From Geovibrio ferrireducens (GTDB taxonomy: Bacteria > Chrysiogenota > Deferribacteres > Deferribacterales > Geovibrionaceae), in the NCBI RefSeq assembly GCF_026226615.1, contig NZ_JAJAPB010000001.1, forward strand, positions 248,001 through 312,000: a DNA stretch of 64,000 bases, given 5' to 3'. This document shows, in pieces, positions 55,177 through 64,000 of the stretch. Both the position numbers and the translations under genes were made by a program. Positions within the stretch are counted from its first letter, which is position 1. Each line of letters starts with the position of its first letter. The notes below the pieces were generated by a model. That model was not told where the DNA came from, ran no database searches, and was given only the letters and a program-made list of their open reading frames with translations.

Positions 55177-56505
55177 TCATTTCCCGATGCAGAAGCTGTT
55201 GAAAATATTCGACAATATCTCCTCAGTGTAAGTTTCGCCCGTAATCTCGGAGAGGATGTTCAGACTGTCACGCAGTTCGAACGAAAGGGCATCGAGGTCA
55301 TCACACCCCATTATCCTTATCTCCTCAAGGGAGGCCAGCATCCGCTGAAAACCGTTCTTCTGTCTCTCATTAACTGCTATGGCATGCTCATGAATCTGTG
55401 AATCCTCTTGGGAGATGAGGTTTTCAAGAATATTCATAAACTCATGGACGTTCATGCCCGTTTTCACCGAAATATCTATATCAGTCATATGACTGTATCT
55501 TTTAATATCTGCCTTATTGCCGATAACTATACGTTTTGAATCCGCAGTTTTGCGCAGCACAAGTTTGTCCTCTTCCGTCATTGGTGCGGAAAGATCCAGA
55601 ACAACTATGACTATGTGCGAGTTTTCCACACGTTCAAGGGAACGCTCTATCCCTGCCTTTTCCACATAGTCATCCGTGCGGCGGATACCTGCGGTATCAA
55701 CAATTTTAACCGGGTGGCCAGCCAGAGTCATATCCGCATCTATGAAATCCCTCGTTGTGCCCGGAATATCGGAGACTATCGCCCTGTTCTCTTTCAGCAG
55801 ACAGTTGAGGATGGATGATTTGCCAACATTAGGCCGGCCCGCAATGGACACATACACAGCATCGTTCACAGCTTTCAGCGTTGAGTAGCTTTTAACAAGC
55901 TCTTTCAGTTCCGCTTCTATACGCTCATACTTGGTTGTAATGTAGTGCAGTTCCCTGTCCGAGAGGTCTTCCTCCGGAAAATCTATATATGCCTCAACAA
56001 CAGTCAGCACATCAACATACAGAGTCTTCAGGTTCTGAATCTGCGTTTTCAGACCGCCCTTAAGCTGGTTATATGAATAAAACAGTCCGGCTTCTGACTT
56101 GGCAGAGATCATCTCCTCCACAGCCTCAGCCTGCGAAAGATCCATTTTGCCGTTTATAAATGCCCTGCGGGTAAACTCACCGGGTTCTGCGAACCTTATT
56201 CCCAGCGACATGAAGGAGCTTACGGCACTTCTGACTATCAGCGGGTTTCCGTGGAATGATATTTCCAGAACATCCTCGCCTGTATATGAATTTGGAGATT
56301 TGAAATACCAGAAGACAACATCGTCCCGCACACTGCCGTCATCATACAGCGCGTGGTAAACCATGCGTGGTTCCAAAGAGGAGAAAGTGCCGCCGCCCTG
56401 CTTTTTCAGGAGCGCCAGAGCCCTGAGGCTGTCAGCACCGGAAATGCGCAGAACAGTGACGGCGGAACGGATGACGGGAGTTATAGGTGCAACTATCGTA
56501 TCCAT
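55177..56505 (-). CDS. mnmE: tRNA modification GTPase MnmE
   Basis: 442 residues. N-terminal folate-binding domain (DTIVAPITPVIRSAVTVLRISG), a helical domain, and an inserted G domain with GRPNVGKSSILN, DIPGTTRD, DTAGIR and NKAD; it ends with the invariant CIGK. Partner of MnmG. It starts 15 bases downstream of folD. The 133-base gap to mnmG shows no gene; it contains a TTTCACGTGAAA palindrome at 55140-55151. Confidence 0.98.
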   Translation of the reverse strand: MDTIVAPITPVIRSAVTVLRISGADSLRALALLKKQGGGTFSSLEPRMVYHALYDDGSVRDDVVFWYFKSPNSYTGEDVLEISFHGNPLIVRSAVSSFMSLGIRFAEPGEFTRRAFINGKMDLSQAEAVEEMISAKSEAGLFYSYNQLKGGLKTQIQNLKTLYVDVLTVVEAYIDFPEEDLSDRELHYITTKYERIEAELKELVKSYSTLKAVNDAVYVSIAGRPNVGKSSILNCLLKENRAIVSDIPGTTRDFIDADMTLAGHPVKIVDTAGIRRTDDYVEKAGIERSLERVENSHIVIVVLDLSAPMTEEDKLVLRKTADSKRIVIGNKADIKRYSHMTDIDISVKTGMNVHEFMNILENLISQEDSQIHEHAIAVNERQKNGFQRMLASLEEIRIMGCDDLDALSFELRDSLNILSEITGETYTEEILSNIFNSFCIGK

Positions 56506-56520
56506 TCCGCATTTACCGTA

Positions 56521-57366
56521 TTAAAGTGTTTTCTCAAACGCTTTCAGTGTGTTGCTGAGAAGCATGGCTATAGTCATGGGTCCTACTCCGCCGGGTACGG
56601 GTGTGATATATGAGGCCTTGCTGTAAACGGCATCATAATCCACATCCCCCACAAGCTTATCCTCGACCCTGTTTATGCCGACATCTATTATGACCGCTCC
56701 GTCACTGACCATATCAGCAGTGACAAAGTTTGCCTTGCCGATAGCAGCCACTATTATATCTGACCTGCGGCAGATCTCTTTAATATTTTTTGTGCGGGAG
56801 TGGCACACCGTAACGGTGGCGTTAGCCTTAATAAGCAGTGCAGCCATAGGTTTGCCCACTATGTTGCTTCTGCCCAGAACCGCAACATTCTTACCGCTCA
56901 GCTCTATGCCGTATTCCTCAAACATAACCATAACACCCGCAGGAGTGCAGGGAGCAAGGGCATCCTCGCCTATGTTAAGAAGACCAACGTTTACAGGGTG
57001 AAAGCCGTCAACATCCTTCTCAGGCCTGATGGCGTACAGAACTTTCTTTTCGTCAATCTGCTTAGGCAGAGGAAGCTGAACAAGAATCCCGTTTATTGAG
57101 GCATCATTGTTATACTGATCCACACGGGCAAGAAGCTCTTCCGTGGAAGTGGTATCGGGCATCCTGTCCACTATGGATTTAAAGCCTGCTTCCTCACAGG
57201 CCTTGTTCTTCATGCGGACATAAACCTGACTTGCAGGGTCTTCACCCACAAGGATAACGGCAAGACCGGGCACACGTCCGGTTTTGTCTTTGTACTCTGC
57301 GGCCTTCTCTTTCAGACCGTTTCTGATCTTCTGTGCCAGCTCTTTCCCGTCAATCTTCGTCGGCAT
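56521..57366 (-). CDS. folD: Bifunctional methylenetetrahydrofolate dehydrogenase/cyclohydrolase FolD
   Basis: 281 residues. Motifs: YVRMKNKACEEAGF with the catalytic Lys, GILVQLPLPKQID, the NADP-binding LGRSNIVGKPMAALL and the C-terminal PVPGGVGPMTIAMLLSNTL. Interconverts one-carbon folates in the cytoplasm. Followed by mnmE after 15 bases. Its leader holds element copy E. Confidence 0.98.
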   Translation of the reverse strand: MPTKIDGKELAQKIRNGLKEKAAEYKDKTGRVPGLAVILVGEDPASQVYVRMKNKACEEAGFKSIVDRMPDTTSTEELLARVDQYNNDASINGILVQLPLPKQIDEKKVLYAIRPEKDVDGFHPVNVGLLNIGEDALAPCTPAGVMVMFEEYGIELSGKNVAVLGRSNIVGKPMAALLIKANATVTVCHSRTKNIKEICRRSDIIVAAIGKANFVTADMVSDGAVIIDVGINRVEDKLVGDVDYDAVYSKASYITPVPGGVGPMTIAMLLSNTLKAFEKTL

Positions 57367-57389
57367 ATTTAACTCCTATACTTTATAGC

Positions 57390-57480
57390 AAAAATTTGCC
57401 ATCTTTGGAAATTTTTACACACGCTCGCGCCGTGATAAACACGGCTTCGCTGCCCATGGCGGAACTACTTAATGCAGTTC
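57390..57480 (+). repeat. Three-hairpin element, copy E, upstream of folD
   Basis: h3-like AAAAATTT/AAATTTTT (57390-57416; loop diverged), linker ACACGCTCGCG (57419-57429), h2 CCGTG/CACGG with loop ATAAA (57430-57444), linker CTTCGCT plus GCCCATGGCG (57445-57461), h1 GAACT/AGTTC (57462-57480). The sequence GTCGGCAT of the folD start recurs beyond the element at about 57488-57495. Confidence 0.82.
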
Positions 57481-57532
57481 TCCGGTTGTCGGCATTGTGG
57501 TTTTTAAAAGACTTTCTATACAAAACATTTCA

Positions 57533-57580
57533 GGAAATTTTTTAACGAAAAAAAGTTCCCCGAACCCTTCAAAAAACTGA
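57533..57580 (-). repeat. Second hairpin of the GGGGAAA...TTTCCCC family, before gyrA end
   Basis: GGAA-a-TTTTTT/AAAAAA-a-GTTCC hairpin (57533-57559) followed by CCGAACCCTTCAAAAAACTG, which is the reverse-strand likeness of TTTTTGAAGGGGTGTGGGG at 25772. The rest of the 287-base gap between gyrA and folD shows no gene. Confidence 0.55.
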
Positions 57581-57653
57581 ACATCCTTTCTTTGAACAGT
57601 CTGAGAAAACCTATTCTTACCGGTTAAAGAAAAGCTTTTCAGCTAAACTGCTT

Positions 57654-60083
57654 CTATTCTTCCTCTGCGTCATCCTCTTTGACTATGGCGAAGGAGATTA
57701 TCCTGTCCTCATCAGTGGACATGAGCTTAACTCCCTGCGTGTCCCTGCCCATAACAGGTATTTCCTTAACAGAGAGCCTGATTATTTTGCCGCCTTTGGT
57801 AATCAGCATAACATCATCCTCTTCGTTAACCTGTTTCGCTCCGCAGACAAGGCCTGTTTTCGGGCTGACTTTGCAGAGTTTAACCCCTTTGCCGCCTCTG
57901 GTCTGGAGCCTGTAGTCCGCAACCAGAGAACATTTGCCGTAGCCGCATTCGGTTACGTTAAGGATATAGGGGTGCCCCGTGAGAACTTCCATGGAAACCA
58001 CTTCGTCCTCATCCTCAAGGGATATTCCTCTGACACCTGTTGCCGCCCTGCCCATTGCGCGTACATCGAGTGAGCTGAACTGTATGGTTTTGCCGTTTCT
58101 GGTGGCAAGGAAAATACTGTCATTGTCAGTGGTGACATCTGCGGCCATAATCTCATCGCCTTCACGAAGCTTAAGGGCTATCATGCCGCTTCTGCCGCTT
58201 TTGAAGTCCATAACGGGGGTTTTCTTAACCACACCCTGCTTAGTGGACATGAAAAGGTATTTCTCGTTATCAGCCTCACTGAGAGTGACAACAGAGGCGA
58301 GGTTCTCATCCTTTTCAAAGGTGAGCAGGTTGCTGAGATGTCTGCCTTTGGTGTCCCTTGCGCCTTCCGGTATGTCATACACCTTGAGGAAGTGGATTTT
58401 TCCTGTGTTAGTGAAGAAGAATACTTTGGCGTGGTTAGTGGTGACAAGCATCCTTTCGGCGAAGTCGTCCCCTTTGCTTTTTGCGCCGCTTTTCCCTTTT
58501 CCGCCGCGTTTCTGTGCGACGAAATTGTCAAGGAGGGTGCGTTTTATGTAGCCGTTGTGGGTAATGGTGACCACTGTCTCGCTGTCGGGGATAAGGTCTT
58601 CCATATTGAACTCGCCAGCGGCTGCCACTATTTCGGTTCTTCTTTCATCACCGTATTTATCTTTAACTTCTGTAAGCTCATCGCGGATAACGCCCATCAT
58701 GATGCTTCTGTTACCGAGAATGCTTTTGTAGTATTCGATGTCTTTAAGTGTGTCTTCATACTCGCCCTGAAGCTTCTCGATCTCAAGACCAGTAAGCTTG
58801 CTCAGCCTCATTTCAAGAATGGCCTGACTCTGAACATCACTGAAAGCGAAGGCTTCTTTCAGTTTCATTTTGGCTTCGGGAGTGTCTTTTGATGTTTTGA
58901 TCAGCCTGATCACTTCATCAATATTTTCCACAGCCTTTATGAGACCTTCCAGAATATGGAGGCGCTTCTCTGCCTTATCAAGAAGATAACGGGTTCTGCG
59001 GGTAACAACAACAACCCTGTGATCAATGAAGGCTTCCAGTATTTTCTGGAGGGTGAGGGTCTGGGGTCTGCCGTCAACGATGGCAACCATGTTCATTCCG
59101 AAGGTAGTCTGCATCTGAGTGAACTTGTAGAGCTGGTTGAGGAGCACATCAGGCATCTGCTCACGTTTGAGCTCGATAACCACGCGGATTCCCTCACGGT
59201 CGGACTCATCACGGAGATCAGAAATACCGGTGATAATCTTATCACGCACAAGCTCGGCTATTTTCTCAATGAGAAGAGCCTTATTCACCTGATAAGGCAG
59301 CTCATCGACAACTATCACCTCTCTGCCGGTTTTGGTCTCTTCTATGTGGGTTTTGGCTCTTATTGTTATGGAGCCTCTGCCTGTTCTGTAAGCCTTGTAT
59401 ATGTCCTCCCTGCCGAGGATCATTCCTGCGGTGGGGAAGTCGGGCCCTTTTATCACGGAGAAAATATCTTCCTCGGTGTATTCAGGGTTGTCTATCATAA
59501 GCATAAGCGCGTCCACAGCCTCATTAAGGTTGTGGGGCGGAATATTGGTCGCCATGCCTACTGCGATACCGCTTGTTCCGTTCACAAGGAGGTTGGGAAT
59601 CCTTGTGGGGAAAACAGTGGGTTCCTGCATTGAGCCGTCATAGTTGTCTGTGAAATCCACAGTATCCTTATCAAGGTCACTGACAAACTCATCGCTTATT
59701 TTAGAAAGCCTTACCTCGGTATACCTCATCGCCGCAGCGCGGTCGCCGTCTATGGAGCCGAAGTTACCCTGACCGTCCACAAGGGGATAGCGGAGTGAGA
59801 AGTCCTGCGCCATACGTACAACTGTGTCATAAACAGCAGAGTCACCGTGTGGGTGGTACTTACCTATAACATCACCCACGATACGGGCTGATTTTTTATA
59901 GGGCTTATTATAGTAAACCCCCATTTCGTGCATGGCGAAAAGGGCACGTCTGTGAACGGGTTTCAGACCGTCCCGGACATCGGGCAGCGCACGGCCGACA
60001 ATAACGCTCATGGCGTAGTCGAGGTAGCTGTCCTTGAGGGAGTCTTCAATATTAAGATTGATAATTCCTTTATTTTCCATCAT
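57654..60083 (-). CDS. gyrA: DNA gyrase subunit A
   Basis: 809 residues. N-terminal [30 protein letters not shown], the catalytic Tyr in [10 protein letters not shown], the primary dimer region, and the C-terminal beta-pinwheel with a GyrA box (QKRGGKG). That box is needed for DNA wrapping and identifies gyrase rather than topoisomerase IV. Ends in an acidic tail. It starts 4 bases after gyrB. Confidence 0.99.
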   Translation of the reverse strand: MMENKGIINLNIEDSLKDSYLDYAMSVIVGRALPDVRDGLKPVHRRALFAMHEMGVYYNKPYKKSARIVGDVIGKYHPHGDSAVYDTVVRMAQDFSLRYPLVDGQGNFGSIDGDRAAAMRYTEVRLSKISDEFVSDLDKDTVDFTDNYDGSMQEPTVFPTRIPNLLVNGTSGIAVGMATNIPPHNLNEAVDALMLMIDNPEYTEEDIFSVIKGPDFPTAGMILGREDIYKAYRTGRGSITIRAKTHIEETKTGREVIVVDELPYQVNKALLIEKIAELVRDKIITGISDLRDESDREGIRVVIELKREQMPDVLLNQLYKFTQMQTTFGMNMVAIVDGRPQTLTLQKILEAFIDHRVVVVTRRTRYLLDKAEKRLHILEGLIKAVENIDEVIRLIKTSKDTPEAKMKLKEAFAFSDVQSQAILEMRLSKLTGLEIEKLQGEYEDTLKDIEYYKSILGNRSIMMGVIRDELTEVKDKYGDERRTEIVAAAGEFNMEDLIPDSETVVTITHNGYIKRTLLDNFVAQKRGGKGKSGAKSKGDDFAERMLVTTNHAKVFFFTNTGKIHFLKVYDIPEGARDTKGRHLSNLLTFEKDENLASVVTLSEADNEKYLFMSTKQGVVKKTPVMDFKSGRSGMIALKLREGDEIMAADVTTDNDSIFLATRNGKTIQFSSLDVRAMGRAATGVRGISLEDEDEVVSMEVLTGHPYILNVTECGYGKCSLVADYRLQTRGGKGVKLCKVSPKTGLVCGAKQVNEEDDVMLITKGGKIIRLSVKEIPVMGRDTQGVKLMSTDEDRIISFAIVKEDDAEEE

Positions 60084-60087
60084 TCAC

Positions 60088-62457
<2,370 letters not shown>

Positions 62458-62548
62458 TCACCTGACTATTTATTTCAAAAAACCTGCGGCAAAAACCGCA
62501 AAAACGGGCGCACTGCCCGCAATGTATCAAAAGGCGCGTGATTTCAGG

Positions 62549-63556
62549 TCACAGCCTTATTGTTCGTATATCATCAAATATACGGTTTTTTACCCCTGTC
62601 ATAATAACCTGCCTTTCGCCTGAGAATATGGCAAAGAAGGCAGCCGAACGTTTTTCATCCAATCCTGCTTCGAAATCATCTAAAAGGGTTATTATATCAG
62701 TTTTGAGCATTTCTTCAACATCTAATAAAATTGCCGCTAGAACAAGAAGCTCAAATGTTTTTTTCTGACCGTAGGATGAAAATTTGTCATAAATCCGCCC
62801 TGTGTTCCTGCTGTAAAACCTGTCCCTGTGCACACCGTAGAGACACTTCCCCGATGCAGCCTCTTTGCCGATGATTTCCCTGTCCTTAACGTTAGTGACA
62901 TAATCAAGGCTGAAAAATTCATCACCGCCGCCGAAATCAGCATACATGTTCCTGAGCCTTGCGTTTATCATGTCCGCTGCGGCCTTACGCCTCAGAGATA
63001 TTTTATCACAGACTTCTATGAGTTTTTCGTTAACGGTTTCGATGTAGTTTTTATCCGGTCTCTGCTTCTGGAGCTCAGCGGTTTTCTGGGCAACGAGTCT
63101 GTTCATATACCTGAGGTCGAAAATATGGGCCCTCTCGCGGTAGAAGCACAGGCGGTCAATGTAGTTCCGCCTCACCTTCTGGTCCTTCGCAAGGATGGTG
63201 CTTGTATCGGGCGAATAGCAGAAGACAGGATTTGAGGTTAGATAATCGGGAATATCCAGAACACAGACACCGTTTTTTTTCAGAGTCCTTGCCTCATCAA
63301 AAAAATAGATCATGCTGCCTGATTCCTCAGCCGAGGAATAACCGGCCTCGATGCGCAGAAATTCCTTACCGAATGAGGTTACGCTTTTGGGTGAAGGTTC
63401 CTTGAAGCTTTTGAGGTTGAGGAGAAGATAAACGGCTTCGACAATGCTTGTTTTGCCGGAGCCGTTTTCGCCCTCTATGAATGTCGCCTTGTCAAAAGTG
63501 AATTTTGAGTCGGCATGGCATCTGAAATTCTGTAAACGGATACTCTCTATCAGCAT
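62549..63556 (-). CDS. recF: DNA replication and repair protein RecF
   Basis: 335 residues. N-terminal IRLQNFRCHADSKFTFDK and Walker A EGENGSGKTSIVEA, the mid-region FYRERAHIFDLRYM, an ABC-type signature near YDKFSSYGQKKTFELLVLA and Walker B ITLLDDFEAGLDE. Loads RecA at gapped DNA. The ATG overlaps the dnaN stop (TGATG). Confidence 0.97.
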   Translation of the reverse strand: MLIESIRLQNFRCHADSKFTFDKATFIEGENGSGKTSIVEAVYLLLNLKSFKEPSPKSVTSFGKEFLRIEAGYSSAEESGSMIYFFDEARTLKKNGVCVLDIPDYLTSNPVFCYSPDTSTILAKDQKVRRNYIDRLCFYRERAHIFDLRYMNRLVAQKTAELQKQRPDKNYIETVNEKLIEVCDKISLRRKAAADMINARLRNMYADFGGGDEFFSLDYVTNVKDREIIGKEAASGKCLYGVHRDRFYSRNTGRIYDKFSSYGQKKTFELLVLAAILLDVEEMLKTDIITLLDDFEAGLDEKRSAAFFAIFSGERQVIMTGVKNRIFDDIRTIRL

Positions 63557-64000
63557 CAGAACTTATCGATGGATATTGGAACCACCAGATATTTGTACGA
63601 CTCATCCTCAGGAAGGATAACAGCCGGACTTCTTCTTCCCTGCATTTCAAGTGAGAAATACTCGGAATGTATGTTAGTAACTATCTCAAGCATGTGACGG
63701 GCGTTGAAGATGATGTCCATGTCCTCGCCGTTGTAGATTATGTCATCCATAGTCTCATGCCCCTGACCGTATTCGGTTTCAAGGCTGTTTACCGAGAGGT
63801 GGCCGTTGTTGAAGGAGAGAACAACACCGTGGGTTATTTCGCTGGTGATGGCGGATACCCTTCTTACAACCTCAACAAATGCTTTGGTGTTTATTTTAGC
63901 CTTAATCGGGTATTCAACCTCAAAGAGTTTGGTAATGCTTTTGATGTACTTTTCAATGAGCTTTGAGTAGATGATTATGTCCCCGACCTTGAAAAGAACC
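63556..64000 (-). CDS. dnaN: DNA polymerase III beta sliding clamp DnaN, C-terminal part
   Basis: The frame is open from the right edge of the window to the TGA at 63558, about 147 codons. It shows clamp domain III motifs: TKAFVEVVRRVSAITSEITHGVVLSF, the GEDMDIIFNARHMLEIV segment, and an ending (YKYLVVPISIDKF) like the usual YVIMPMRL-type C-terminus. The N-terminal two thirds lie beyond the window, where dnaA and the origin are expected. Confidence 0.95.
   Translation of the reverse strand, partial: VLFKVGDIIIYSKLIEKYIKSITKLFEVEYPIKAKINTKAFVEVVRRVSAITSEITHGVVLSFNNGHLSVNSLETEYGQGHETMDDIIYNGEDMDIIFNARHMLEIVTNIHSEYFSLEMQGRRSPAVILPEDESYKYLVVPISIDKF

Overview
The window reads as a chromosomal segment close to the replication origin of a moderate-GC, Gram-negative, anaerobically respiring bacterium. 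The best guess is Deferribacterota (Geovibrio/Denitrovibrio-like) or a relative, which is inference and was not tested by phylogeny. Support: LPS synthesis (lpxC), hydrogenase maturation (hypA, hypB) with the nickel regulator nikR, a two-gene enzyme resembling the Geobacter SfrAB NADPH oxidoreductase, a sensor kinase with a periplasmic CXXCH haem motif, FolE2 instead of FolE, and type IV pilus retraction ATPase PilT.

Layout. 1-1.9 kb: AT-richer two-gene module (AAA ATPase plus the N-terminal part of an S8-type peptidase) that matches the IetAS defence architecture; the peptidase runs off the left edge. 2-7.1 kb: a minus-strand operon lemA, DUF2207 gene, formyltransferase-like gene, hypA, hypB, rnhB, yraN. 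7.3-11.5 kb: sfrB/sfrA-like operon with a GTATAC palindrome at the promoter and a clear terminator. 11.6-13.6 kb: nikR divergent from the haem-motif sensor kinase. 13.7-20.7 kb: a tightly packed plus-strand run (sirtuin, HIT protein, lapA, lapB-like, mutS, membrane protein, YycJ-like hydrolase, DUF456). 20.7-25.7 kb: ankyrin protein, folE2, TPR protein, lipoprotein, argH. 25.9-30.8 kb: hrcA-grpE-dnaK-dnaJ with a textbook promoter and CIRCE. 31.4-41.1 kb: lpxC, dnaB, rplI, recX, pilT, recA, cinA, pgpA, hisA, hisH, hisB. 41.3-44.8 kb: a degenerate-globin/PsiE-like membrane protein, then secA. 44.9-52.6 kb: azlCD, an unknown small protein, two large signalling proteins, an IclR regulator and a putative LpoA-like lipoprotein. 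52.5-64 kb: rsmG, mnmG, mnmE, folD, gyrA, gyrB, recF and the 3' part of dnaN; oriC/dnaA probably lies just beyond 64 kb.

Most of the genes are housekeeping. The most unusual non-coding signal is a family of dispersed intergenic elements built from three stem-loops (h3-h2-h1). Linkers and hairpin loops are conserved between copies, while the stems differ in sequence but stay complementary. Five near-complete copies, one truncated copy and one lone hairpin sit in gaps next to the TPR gene, dnaK, lpxC, pilT, recA and folD. One copy is flanked by a duplication of almost the whole recA-cinA intergenic region. Other second-look items are the globin-PsiE protein without the expected proximal His, the formyltransferase-like protein that lacks the catalytic Asn, the haem-motif sensor kinase next to nikR, and the IetAS-like pair at the left edge.
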